The notes under the pieces are model-generated. The model saw only the letters and a list, made by a program, of their open reading frames with translations. It was not told where the DNA came from and searched no databases. From Butyrivibrio sp. (GTDB taxonomy: Bacteria > Bacillota_A > Clostridia > Lachnospirales > Lachnospiraceae), in NCBI RefSeq assembly GCF_024699075.1, contig NZ_JAILQF010000113.1, positions 1 to 23,775 on the forward strand: DNA of 23,775 bases, written 5' to 3'. Numbering within the stretch: the first letter of the stretch is position 1; each line of letters begins with the position of its first letter. The translations under genes were made by a program, and so were the position numbers. Shown in pieces: positions 7,275 through 15,163 of this stretch.

Positions 7275-8150
7275 ATGAGTTTTGCAAAATTAACAGATAT
7301 AATCAAACAGGCAGATGAGCAGAATGTAAGCTTCTGGGAAGTTGTAATGCTTGATGACATGAAAGAGCGCAATGTATCAAGAGAAGAAAGCTTTAATGAA
7401 ATGCTCGTCATGCTTCGTGCCATGAGAACAGCCGATGAAGAATATGATCCCACACTTCGCTCAGCAAGCGGCCTTGCAGGCGGAGACGGAGAGAAGCTCC
7501 ATAAGTATAGAATGAAAGAGAACAGACTTCTTGGCGACTATATTACTCAGGTCATGGAAAAAGCAATAAAGATGGGCGAATCAAATGCCTGCATGAAGAG
7601 AATAGTAGCTGCTCCTACAGCTGGATCATGCGGAGTTATACCGGCAGTTCTTCTGTCTTATAAAGAACAAAAAGAAGTATCTGAGGAAAAAATAGCACAG
7701 GCTCTTTATGTGGCTGCTGGAATAGGTGAAGTTATCGCCACAAGTGCATGTATAGCAGGCGCAGGCGGTGGATGCCAGGCAGAGATCGGCTCAGCAAGTG
7801 CCATGGCTGCAGGCGCTCTTACATATCTTGAAGGTGGTAACAATGAAGAGATAGTCCACGCAGCAGCACTTTCCCTTAAGAACATGCTGGGGCTTACCTG
7901 TGATCCTGTTGCAGGACTTGTAGAAGTTCCGTGTATCAAGAGAAATGTATCAGGCGCAGTTAACGCAGTTGTGTCATCTCAGATGGCGATTGCAGGAATC
8001 AGAAGTGCAATTGAACCAGACGAAGTTATTGATTCTATGCGCAGAATTGGAAAGCAGATTCCAGAGTGCCTTCGCGAAACATCAAGAGAAGGACTTGCGA
8101 TTACACCTTCTGCAATCGCGGTTACCAAAAGACTTCAGGGTAAGAATTGA
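7275..8150 (+). CDS. sdaAA: L-serine dehydratase, iron-sulfur dependent, alpha subunit
   Basis: This 291-residue chain carries the catalytic iron-sulfur centre. Conserved segments are SGLAGGDGEK, PTAGSCGVIPAVL (C119), SACIAGAGGGCQAE (C159, C167), GLTCDPVAGLVEVPCIKRN (C209, C220). Four or five of these Cys supply the cluster ligands in the family. Length is normal for the split form. RBS GGAGA precedes ATG 7275. Together with sdaAB it gives the cell serine catabolism to pyruvate; it may also lower the serine pool that feeds O-acetylserine and the cysteine genes further right, which is only a contextual remark. Confidence 0.94.
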   Translation: MSFAKLTDIIKQADEQNVSFWEVVMLDDMKERNVSREESFNEMLVMLRAMRTADEEYDPTLRSASGLAGGDGEKLHKYRMKENRLLGDYITQVMEKAIKMGESNACMKRIVAAPTAGSCGVIPAVLLSYKEQKEVSEEKIAQALYVAAGIGEVIATSACIAGAGGGCQAEIGSASAMAAGALTYLEGGNNEEIVHAAALSLKNMLGLTCDPVAGLVEVPCIKRNVSGAVNAVVSSQMAIAGIRSAIEPDEVIDSMRRIGKQIPECLRETSREGLAITPSAIAVTKRLQGKN

Positions 8151-8156
8151 TTTATA

Positions 8157-8190
8157 GCCTTTATGGGGCTGCCTGCGGCCCCATAAAGGC
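8157..8190. terminator. GC-rich hairpin after sdaAA (terminator-like, no T tract)
   Basis: A perfect 13-bp stem (8157-8169 with 8178-8190) begins six bases after the sdaAA stop codon. No T run follows on either strand, so it may be a weak or factor-assisted terminator, or an mRNA 3'-end stabiliser. Confidence 0.55.
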
Positions 8191-8193
8191 AAG

Positions 8194-8297
8194 CATCATA
8201 ATGTATATTAGAACATCATAGTGTAAACTTTAGAACAACTTAGTGTATATCTTTAGAACATCACAGTGTATATCTTTTAGAAAGTCATAGTGTATCC
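8194..8297. repeat. Degenerate tandem repeat derived from the 3' end of the epimerase gene
   Basis: Five copies of a 20-24 base unit with core TCATAGTGTATATCTTTAGAA start near 8194, 8214, 8235, 8259 and 8283. The last copy is the real 3' end of the minus-strand epimerase gene and encodes YTMTF-stop. The other four lie after the stop codon. On the minus strand most copies would still read as Tyr-Thr-Met-x-Phe-stop. Confidence 0.75.
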
Positions 8298-9155
8298 TTC
8301 TTCGAAGACATCGCCAGCTTTAAGCATGTTTCCATACTTTCTGTTTTCGAGAGTCTTATCAAAGTCTTCCCCATCAGCTCTGCCATACCAAGGCTCGATG
8401 CACATGAACGGTGCATTCTTGCCTGCAGGAGACCAAAGGCCGAAGAGCGGTGCATCAAAGTCTACAGTTACGATCCTTTTATCATTTTCAAACAGGGATA
8501 CGCTTCTTGCCTGTATATCCTCAATTACAAGGGCATCGCCTGCAAAAAGTTCATTTGAAAGATGGAGCTTTCCATCATCAAGTGCGTAGTCGTTTGTCTT
8601 AGAAGTAATAAGACCCTCTGAATTAAGTACATATGAAACGAGTTTTTCTTTAGAAGGAGCGCTTTTTGAAGCTCCTTTTTCCTTAGAAAATGTCAGATAT
8701 GAATCCTCGAGTGTGCAGTTAAATGCAGGATGAGCACCTATTGAGAAGTAGATCACATCCTCATCCTTACCTGATACTCTCCAGTTTACAGATATACTTT
8801 TTTCATTAAGGACGTATTCTACTTCAAGCATAAACTTAAATGGATACTTCTTAAGAGTATCTTCGTTATCCTCAAGGCGGAATACTATGCTGTCTTTGGA
8901 GCTGTCTACAAGTTGAAACTCCATATCCCTTGCAAAGCCGTGCTGTGACATTACATAAGTCTTGCCATTATATACTGATTCTTTATCCTTATAATTACCA
9001 ACAAGTGGGAAAAGAACCGGTGAAGTGCGCTTCCAGTATGTTGGATCAGCCTGCCACATATATTCGTAGTCAGACTTATCTTTAACCGAGCGTATCTCAG
9101 CGCCGCTGCTGTCTACAGATACTGTAAGTTCTTCATTTGAAATGTTATAAAGCAT
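8277..9155 (-). CDS. Aldose 1-epimerase family protein (LacX-like)
   Basis: The 292-residue cytosolic protein belongs to the LacX branch of the galactose mutarotase superfamily, whose members interconvert or bind alpha/beta sugar anomers. Diagnostic segments are the N-terminal LTVSVDSSGAEIRSVKD, SPVLFPLVGNY, SQHGFARD (catalytic-type His), SIGAHPAFN and FMCIEPWYGRADGE. No signal peptide is present. The start ATG is supported by GGGGAGG eight bases upstream on the minus strand. It stands alone between a hairpin at 9203-9229 and a 3' tandem repeat array. The exact sugar is not determinable. Confidence 0.9.
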   Translation of the reverse strand: MLYNISNEELTVSVDSSGAEIRSVKDKSDYEYMWQADPTYWKRTSPVLFPLVGNYKDKESVYNGKTYVMSQHGFARDMEFQLVDSSKDSIVFRLEDNEDTLKKYPFKFMLEVEYVLNEKSISVNWRVSGKDEDVIYFSIGAHPAFNCTLEDSYLTFSKEKGASKSAPSKEKLVSYVLNSEGLITSKTNDYALDDGKLHLSNELFAGDALVIEDIQARSVSLFENDKRIVTVDFDAPLFGLWSPAGKNAPFMCIEPWYGRADGEDFDKTLENRKYGNMLKAGDVFEEGYTMTF

Positions 9156-9202
9156 ATTAAACCTCCCCTGTTGAAAAATATATTTTTAATATAATAAGAT
9201 AG

Positions 9203-9229
9203 AGGTGTCAAAAGTTCTTTTTGACACCT
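9203..9229 (-). terminator. Hairpin between the RsiV-like and epimerase genes
   Basis: A perfect 11-bp stem (9203-9213 with 9219-9229, loop of 5) lies downstream of the minus-strand lipoprotein gene ending at 9307. The minus-strand sequence after it is T/A-rich but lacks an uninterrupted T run, so it is a probable, not certain, terminator. Confidence 0.6.
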
Positions 9230-9306
9230 TATATATATTTATAATCTTAGATCAGAAATCTTCATTTGCTGCTTACTTCGTGAGAAGCGATTTTGTGATT
9301 CAAAGA

Positions 9307-11046
9307 TCAGTTGGCAAAGATAAGACCATCAAACAGTTCTGTTACATTTGTTCCATCTATATAGCCGGAGTTGTCTTTATATTCAACATAGATTCTTACA
9401 ATGCTTTTATCTTCAAGCTGACAGTCAATATAGGTTTCATTGTCTGTTCGAACAGGGAAAACAATTGTTCCTTCACTTAAAGTGGTTGGTGTATCATCTA
9501 CTGTTTGGTCATCACTAACTTTGTAAACATCTATATCTTTAGTTGCCCTTATCTCAGAAGAAGCCCATGAGATATTGTAGTAGTCAAGAACATGCTCAGG
9601 CATTCCGTCATCTCCTATAATATCATAAGAGTATGAGATGATTGAACCAAAAATATCAGTAAATACAGGAATCATCAGCTTATCAGGATCTGTAAAGCAT
9701 GGATCTCCTGCAAAGTCAGGATCTTTGGTATATCCGAGATTTGCCATTATATATGACTTATGACCGCAGGCAGTAACGCCGCCATCTGTGATGTCGAATA
9801 CGAACAGATTCCATTCCTGTGCTATGCCTTCAATTGTTATGTAAATATATTCTCTGTTATCAGAAGTGACAATATCGTAGACTTTATATGGATCATCGAC
9901 TTCCCAGTAGACATCATCGATACTTGCAGTTTCATCGCCATTAACAACAATAAGTGAGTCGGCATATTCTTCATCTGAATCATCTAATGAGTACATAAGA
10001 AGAGGAGTTGAAACGCTTCCTCCTGAATAATAGTCTTCAGACATCAAAGACATATCTGTTCTCATATATGAATAGCCACCATCTGTATTATAAACATATT
10101 CAGAATTGATGCAGTCTTCGTCATAGGCTATTACAACTTCGCAGCTTCCAAAAGAGAAATCGTCAACAATATCGTATGCATTAAATACAAGATGCACACC
10201 ATCTACACTAAAGTACCAGTCATAGATCATATCATCATCACCTGTTTTGCTAAGGCCATAATGATATTTGGAAAGAGCATCTTCAACATTTTCAAGAGCA
10301 TCAGATTCATCAGGTTTATCTTCTCGGAGCTTATTTGCAATTATGTCGTTAAGTTCATCTTCTGTGATATTTAAAACATCACCAAGATCGACTTCTTTTC
10401 CTGTTGTTATATCAAAAGTATGTCCAATCTTCTGATAAGGCCTGGTTTCTTCCCATCTGTATTCAATGTTATCGTAGTAGCTAAGATACTTATCAGATGT
10501 TCTTTTAAGATAGATTTGGCTTGTAACATAGCTCTTATATGGATTCTTGCCTTCGTTTAACTGGGCTTCATATTCAGAAAGTGCAAAATCATGGAATTCA
10601 CTATGCTCGCTATTAAATACTTCAAGCTTCTCTTCAGCTATCTGGTGAAGTGCATTATATAGTTCTTTATAATCATCCTTGCATTCTTCCATAAGTATTA
10701 ATGATTCTACATGATACTGACCGGCAACTTCTGAATTATAAAGATCGTCATAGTATATAGCTGTGTCATCGTTAGATACTAGTCTATATAAAGGTGTAGT
10801 TGATTTCTCTTCATCGTCTGAAGCAGATTCTTGACTTTCATCTTCAGAAACAGTTGCAGAACTTGAACTTATATCTGAGCTCTCGCCTTCTTTGTTTTCA
10901 TTAGAAGAAGTATCACTTTTATCGGTAGAAGAATCATTATTTTGTTCTTCAGTTTCTTTTTGTGAATCATTATCTACAAGTGGTGATGAGCATGCAGTAA
11001 GTGCAAGACTTAGAGCAAACATAGTAGTTAATAATCTTTTTTTCAT
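9307..11046 (-). CDS. Lipoprotein with DUF4163/DUF3298 (RsiV-like) domain
   Basis: The 579-residue protein has a clear lipoprotein signal (lipobox LTAC, C19) and a Ser/Glu/Asp-rich linker (about 20-75). Residues about 85-315 match the DUF4163 plus DUF3298 arrangement known from RsiV, PdaC and many Firmicute lipoproteins, with signature KIGHTFDITTGKEVDLGDVL and a later VFNAYDIVDDFSFGSCEV. RsiV binds lysozyme as an anti-sigma factor, but this protein lacks the membrane-spanning anti-sigma part, so only the extracytoplasmic fold is shared. The remaining about 260 residues are acidic, Tyr/Asp-rich and beta-like, and I do not recognise them. RBS AAGGAGA precedes the start. It is transcribed alone, divergently from the DUF5692-type gene. 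Function unknown; a cell-envelope role is inferred. Confidence 0.75.
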   Translation of the reverse strand: MKKRLLTTMFALSLALTACSSPLVDNDSQKETEEQNNDSSTDKSDTSSNENKEGESSDISSSSATVSEDESQESASDDEEKSTTPLYRLVSNDDTAIYYDDLYNSEVAGQYHVESLILMEECKDDYKELYNALHQIAEEKLEVFNSEHSEFHDFALSEYEAQLNEGKNPYKSYVTSQIYLKRTSDKYLSYYDNIEYRWEETRPYQKIGHTFDITTGKEVDLGDVLNITEDELNDIIANKLREDKPDESDALENVEDALSKYHYGLSKTGDDDMIYDWYFSVDGVHLVFNAYDIVDDFSFGSCEVVIAYDEDCINSEYVYNTDGGYSYMRTDMSLMSEDYYSGGSVSTPLLMYSLDDSDEEYADSLIVVNGDETASIDDVYWEVDDPYKVYDIVTSDNREYIYITIEGIAQEWNLFVFDITDGGVTACGHKSYIMANLGYTKDPDFAGDPCFTDPDKLMIPVFTDIFGSIISYSYDIIGDDGMPEHVLDYYNISWASSEIRATKDIDVYKVSDDQTVDDTPTTLSEGTIVFPVRTDNETYIDCQLEDKSIVRIYVEYKDNSGYIDGTNVTELFDGLIFAN

Positions 11047-11355
11047 ATTGTCATCTCCTTAGTTGATATATTTTCATGTTTGAATCATATCTATGCATTG
11101 TGAAATTAACCGGCACCCAAAGGTAATGGGTTTCTGGCTACATCATTATAAATGTACTAGGTGCTTATCATCAAGGAAAAGCTGAATACTGGTCATAAAA
11201 ATAAATACAACTTGTTTTGAAAATAGTTTCCGCCGCATATGGTATTTTTGAGAATTCATCATCATGATTTTATAATTAGTTTATAAATGTTATGGAAACT
11301 GCACAAAAAATAAAAGGAAACTATTATTATATCGAGCAAATAACACAAAAACTTG
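11047..11355. other. Long divergent intergenic region with inverted repeats
   Basis: This AT-rich region between the minus-strand lipoprotein gene and the plus-strand membrane protein gene shows no coding potential by eye. It holds a 10-bp perfect inverted repeat (11222-11231 with 11316-11325, about 84 bases apart) and must contain the leftward promoter of the lipoprotein gene, which I could not place. The rightward promoter is listed separately. Confidence 0.5.
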
Positions 11356-11384
11356 TTGATATAAGTTTATAAAATGTTTATAAT
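11356..11384 (+). promoter_or_regulatory. Sigma-A-type promoter of the DUF5692-type gene
   Basis: TTGATA at 11356-11361 and perfect TATAAT at 11379-11384 have a 17-base spacer. The start codon is at 11420 with AAGGAGGAGG at 11401-11410, the strongest RBS of the window, suggesting high expression. Confidence 0.8.
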
Positions 11385-11419
11385 TTACCTACAGATTAAA
11401 AAGGAGGAGGAAATATATA

Positions 11420-12541
11420 ATGATATTTCAACTTTACTCATCTAGTGCAGCGATGCAGCTTCTTGGCTGGATTCTTGTTTTTGCAGGACTTATTCTTGTA
11501 AATGAGATTGGACGCCGCACAAAAATTGGTGGAATGGTCGTATTCGTGATAATTCCATTAATACTGACAGTATATTTTATAGCTATACATTTAGGAGCAT
11601 TTGGCGGAGCGGCTAATCCTACAATGGCATACATGGATGGCTGGTTCCACTATTTTAAGCTCTACGCAGCTGATATAGGATGTGTGGGCTTTATGATGAT
11701 CAAATATAAATGGGGCCTTGGCAAGAAAGAATGGTTCAAATGGTGGCCTTGGATCATCGTTTCTGCTAATATCATGATCGCTAATGTATCAGATCTTGAG
11801 TCAGCATATGCAGCTTTTTGCATTACAGGTGATCTTTCAGGCGCATGGTGGGCATCTAATGAAGGCGTGTTCATCTATGGCGGATGGTGGAATGTTCTTA
11901 ATTTCATCGCTGGTATGATCAATATTTTCTGTATGACAGGTTGTGTTAAGCTTTATACTTCCAAAGACAAGAATCACAGCGATATGCTTTGGCCTGATAT
12001 GACTATATGGTTCATTATCGCTTATGATGTATGGAACTTTGAGTATACATATCTTAATCTTCCTACACACTCATGGTATTGCGGTGTAGCACTTTTACTT
12101 GCACCTACTTTTGCTAATGCATTCTGGAACAAGGGAGCATGGATCCAGAATCGTGCAAACACTCTTGCAATCTGGTGCATGTGGGCTCAGGTAGTACCAC
12201 TCTTCCAGCTTAAGGGCACATTCGCAGCAGCTCTTCCAAGAGTATATGGCGGCGCAACAGAAGCTGGAATTACTACAATGAATCTGTATGAGAAGGCTAT
12301 TGAACTTTACAATTCAGGCCTTGGAAAGAGTGCGGAAGCCAATAAGGCTATCGCAGAAATGGGTATAACTGCTGATCCTACAATGCAGGGATTCATAGCA
12401 ATTGCAGCTGTTATAGTTAATGTAGTCTGCATCATGGTTATTATCAAGCGCTCTATCAAAGCTGGTCGTAATCCTTATTCCAATAATGTATTCGAAGGAA
12501 CAAGAGATTTCGAAGAAGCAATGGCAAGAGCAGAGCAGTAA
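11420..12541 (+). CDS. Multi-pass membrane protein, DUF5692-like
   Basis: The 373-residue protein has about eight hydrophobic segments (roughly 10-32, 38-60, 80-95, 108-125, 155-175, 195-212, 217-233, 330-350) and is very rich in Trp, e.g. WFKWWPW and YGGWWN. It has acidic/polar residues within or near the membrane parts (DVWNFEYTYLNLPTHSW). The Trp-rich pattern matches what I recall of DUF5692 proteins of Lachnospiraceae; no biochemical role is known to me. It has a consensus promoter, an extended RBS and its own strong terminator, so it forms a single-gene, probably highly expressed unit. Confidence 0.7.
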   Translation: MIFQLYSSSAAMQLLGWILVFAGLILVNEIGRRTKIGGMVVFVIIPLILTVYFIAIHLGAFGGAANPTMAYMDGWFHYFKLYAADIGCVGFMMIKYKWGLGKKEWFKWWPWIIVSANIMIANVSDLESAYAAFCITGDLSGAWWASNEGVFIYGGWWNVLNFIAGMINIFCMTGCVKLYTSKDKNHSDMLWPDMTIWFIIAYDVWNFEYTYLNLPTHSWYCGVALLLAPTFANAFWNKGAWIQNRANTLAIWCMWAQVVPLFQLKGTFAAALPRVYGGATEAGITTMNLYEKAIELYNSGLGKSAEANKAIAEMGITADPTMQGFIAIAAVIVNVVCIMVIIKRSIKAGRNPYSNNVFEGTRDFEEAMARAEQ

Positions 12542-12585
12542 TTATCTATAGTATAGCGCTGGTATATGGTAATAATGATCGGGTA

Positions 12586-12630
12586 AAAAAGACTCCTGAT
12601 ATGGCATTTCGCTGTATCAGGAGTCTTTTT
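12586..12630 (+). terminator. Strong rho-independent terminator after the DUF5692-type gene
   Basis: A perfect 16-bp stem (12586-12601 with 12615-12630) has A and T runs on its two flanks, so it may act on both strands. Confidence 0.92.
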
Positions 12631-12749
12631 ATATCCAGTTATAGGAAAAAGCTATTATACAAATCTGAAATAGGGTGCTAGAATACAATCATTCAATTCC
12701 TATAGAAATAGTATGAATACAGTAAACACGGTCAAAGGAGGAGACAATT

Positions 12750-13934
12750 ATGGGAAAATTATTTACATCAGAATCAGTAACAGAGGGACATCCGGACAAG
12801 GTAGCAGATCAGATTTCAGATGCAATACTTGATGCACTCTTAGAGCAGGATCCTAAGTCAAGAGTTGCAGCAGAGACAACTGTAGCGACAGGACTTGCAC
12901 TCATCGTAGGCGAGATCACAACCAAGGCTTATGTAGATATTTCCAAGGTTGTCAGAGATACGATCAGGGAGATTGGATATACCAAGAACTCAGATGGATT
13001 CAATGCTGACTCCATAGCAGTCCTTCAGTCAATCGATGAACAGTCTGCAGATATCGCACTTGGCGTAGACAAGGCATACGAGTCCAAACAAGAAGGCGCT
13101 TCCAAGGACTACGGAACAGGCGCAGGAGATCAGGGTATCATCTTCGGATATGCAACCAATGAGACACCTGAGTATCTGCCTCCGGCTATCTCTTTTGCCC
13201 ACAGACTTACAAGACAGCTTGCCAAAGTCAGAAAAGATGGCACACTTGCTTACCTTGGACCTGATGGGAAGAGTCAGGTTACTGTCGAGTTTGATGACTC
13301 AGGCAAGAAAGTTAAGCGAATAGATACCATCGTCATTTCCACTCAGCATATCGCTGATGTAACTCAGGAACAGATCCACAAAGATATAAAAGAATATGTC
13401 ATCAAAGCAGTTATCCCTGCAGAGCTTTTAGATGAGGCTACTAAGTATTTCATCAATCCTACCGGAAGATTCGTAATAGGTGGACCCCAGGGAGATTCAG
13501 GACTTACAGGTCGTAAGATCATCGTAGACACTTACGGTGGAGCCGGACACCACGGCGGCGGAGCTTTCTCAGGCAAGGACCCGACAAAGGTAGATAGAAG
13601 CGCTGCTTATGCAGCAAGATGGGTTGCCAAGAACCTCGTAGCAGCAGGCGCTGCAGATCAGCTTGAGATAGAGCTTGCTTATGCTATCGGCGTTGCCGAA
13701 CCTGTATCTATAACCGTAGATACATTCGGAACAGGCAAGTACTCAGATGAAAAGCTCGTTGAGGTTGTTAAGAACGTATTCGACTTAAGACCTGAAGCCA
13801 TCATTGATTCACTTGATCTTAGAAGACCTATTTATAAGAAGACTGCAGCATACGGACACTTTGGAAGAGACGATGCAGATTTTACCTGGGAGAAACTTGA
13901 TAAGGTTGAAGCTATTAAGGCTCAGCTTGGCTGA
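12750..13934 (+). CDS. metK: S-adenosylmethionine synthetase
   Basis: The 394-residue enzyme makes S-adenosylmethionine from methionine and ATP. Family signatures are all present: [16 protein letters not shown] (9-24), [12 protein letters not shown] (about 124-135) and the phosphate-binding glycine loop [15 protein letters not shown] (263-277). Length is typical. RBS AAAGGAGGAG precedes the ATG. It heads the sulfur-amino-acid section of the window, but a 282-base gap with several hairpins separates it from mccA. No S-box (SAM-I) riboswitch core is visible in its 208-base upstream region. Promoter candidate TAGAAT near 12679 is too weak to call. Confidence 0.97.
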   Translation: MGKLFTSESVTEGHPDKVADQISDAILDALLEQDPKSRVAAETTVATGLALIVGEITTKAYVDISKVVRDTIREIGYTKNSDGFNADSIAVLQSIDEQSADIALGVDKAYESKQEGASKDYGTGAGDQGIIFGYATNETPEYLPPAISFAHRLTRQLAKVRKDGTLAYLGPDGKSQVTVEFDDSGKKVKRIDTIVISTQHIADVTQEQIHKDIKEYVIKAVIPAELLDEATKYFINPTGRFVIGGPQGDSGLTGRKIIVDTYGGAGHHGGGAFSGKDPTKVDRSAAYAARWVAKNLVAAGAADQLEIELAYAIGVAEPVSITVDTFGTGKYSDEKLVEVVKNVFDLRPEAIIDSLDLRRPIYKKTAAYGHFGRDDADFTWEKLDKVEAIKAQLG

Positions 13935-13955
13935 TCTTATATAGAAATAATATCC

Positions 13956-14132
13956 TTGGCAGTCCTAAGATAAAAGGATTGCCAAAGAATATAATGGCAG
14001 ATCATATTGGTATACATTTTTGAATCAAAGATTCAAAAATACAGCAATAGAGCAGGTTGAGTTCACCTTCGGTGAAGGCTCTATTGCCAACAGATCCATT
14101 GAATCACGAAACACGCAGTAAATGCGCGTTTC
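13956..14132 (+). other. Series of four hairpins between metK and mccA
   Basis: Four stems follow each other: 13956-13966/13975-13985 (11 bp, one wobble, no T tract); 14017-14026/14030-14039 (perfect 10 bp, AAA loop); 14044-14053/14078-14087 (perfect 10 bp) enclosing 14062-14067/14071-14076; and 14108-14116/14124-14132 (one mismatch). This could be a terminator region for metK, a structured leader of mccA, or both. It contains no recognisable SAM or T-box riboswitch core. Confidence 0.5.
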
Positions 14133-14216
14133 TGTAATTTACGTTTAAGAAGTCATACATTCTGTATTTAAGTTTAGTAATACCTATGATGAATTGAAAT
14201 GTGAGGAGAACGGAGT

Positions 14217-15128
14217 ATGAAATATTATGAATCTTTAAAGGAAGCTATAGGTAATACGCCCATGCTCAAGCTCCAGAGGGCAGATGAGAGCATAACATCA
14301 GATATATATGCCAAGCTGGAGCTTTTCAATCCTTGTGGCAGCGTCAAGGACCGCGTTGGATACGCAATGGTCGAAGATGCTGAGAAAAGAGGAATATTAA
14401 AACCGGGAAGTGTGATCATAGAGGCCACAGCGGGGAATACCGGTATAGGAGTAGCTTTTGGTGCTTTGGGTAAAGGATATAAGGTTATCTTCGTAGTTCC
14501 TTTAAAGTTCTCTCCTGAGAAGCAGACTCTCATGAGGATGCTGGGAGCAGGGATCATCAATACACCTACAGAAGGGGGCATGCAGGGAGCTATCAAAAAG
14601 GCTGATGAACTTGTAGCTTCTACGCCGGGAGCTGTCCAGCTGGGACAGTTTGTAAATCCTGAGAATCCCGCTGTCCACTACCGTACAACAGGACCTGAGA
14701 TCTGGAGAGATATGTCAGAACATATCGACTATTTTGTAGCAGGTGCCGGCAGCGGCGGTACTTTCTCCGGAATTGTCAAATATTTAAAAGAGAAAAATCC
14801 TAATATCATCGCAGTTCTTGCAGATCCTGTTGGCTCTACCATGGGCGGCGGCGAGCATGCTGACTATAAGATAGAAGGAATAGGCAACGACTTCATAGCA
14901 GACACAATGGATATGTCTCTTGTAGATAGAGTTGTGAAAGTTAATGACGATCAGGCATACGGTCAGGCAAGAGAACTTGCTCATACAGAAGGTGTATTTG
15001 CAGGAAGTTCATCAGGAGCTGCCCTTTATGTTGCCAAGCAGATAGCAAGAGAAGAAAAGGGCAAGAATATAGTCACAGTCTTCCCTGACAGAGGCGACAG
15101 ATACTTTAGTGAACATCTGTACGAATGA
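14217..15128 (+). CDS. mccA: PLP-dependent cystathionine beta-synthase / cysteine synthase (MccA-like)
   Basis: This 303-residue fold-type II PLP enzyme has LFNPCGSVKDR with the PLP lysine K44 and EATAGNTGIGVAF (about 69-81) binding the cofactor phosphate. The ATAGNTG form, together with NTPTEGGMQGAIKKADEL and the C-terminal FPDRGDRYFSEHLY, matches Bacillus subtilis MccA (YrhA), which joins O-acetylserine and homocysteine to cystathionine, better than CysK, which has TSGNTG. The next gene is MccB-like, reproducing the yrhA-yrhB pair of reverse transsulfuration. Cysteine synthase activity remains possible. RBS GAGGAG precedes ATG 14217; stop is followed by mccB after 35 bases. Confidence 0.85.
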   Translation: MKYYESLKEAIGNTPMLKLQRADESITSDIYAKLELFNPCGSVKDRVGYAMVEDAEKRGILKPGSVIIEATAGNTGIGVAFGALGKGYKVIFVVPLKFSPEKQTLMRMLGAGIINTPTEGGMQGAIKKADELVASTPGAVQLGQFVNPENPAVHYRTTGPEIWRDMSEHIDYFVAGAGSGGTFSGIVKYLKEKNPNIIAVLADPVGSTMGGGEHADYKIEGIGNDFIADTMDMSLVDRVVKVNDDQAYGQARELAHTEGVFAGSSSGAALYVAKQIAREEKGKNIVTVFPDRGDRYFSEHLYE

Positions 15129-15149
15129 TATTAAACATCATCTTAATTA

Positions 15150-15155
15150 GAGAGG
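15150..15155 (+). promoter_or_regulatory. RBS deciding the mccB start
   Basis: GAGAGG sits eight bases before ATG 15164. An upstream in-frame ATG at 15125, overlapping the end of mccA, would add 13 hydrophobic residues unlike the family N-terminus. Confidence 0.7.
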
Positions 15156-15163
15156 TAACGGTC

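Noticed and set aside
8194..8297. Small CRISPR array
   Set aside because: Units are only 20-24 bases, degenerate, without unique spacers, and one unit is the coding end of the epimerase gene.
12631..12749. SAM-I (S-box) riboswitch before metK
   Set aside because: No CTTATCAAGAG-type core, no P1-P4 arrangement and no leader terminator between 12631 and the RBS. The same holds upstream of mccA and of the nifD-like gene.
14133..14216. T-box leader before the mccA-like gene
   Set aside because: The hallmark AGGGTGGAACCGCG-type sequence is absent.
15125..15163. Longer start for the mccB-like protein (402 residues)
   Set aside because: The extra 13 residues are not family-like and lack a good RBS, whereas ATG 15164 has GAGAGG at the right distance.
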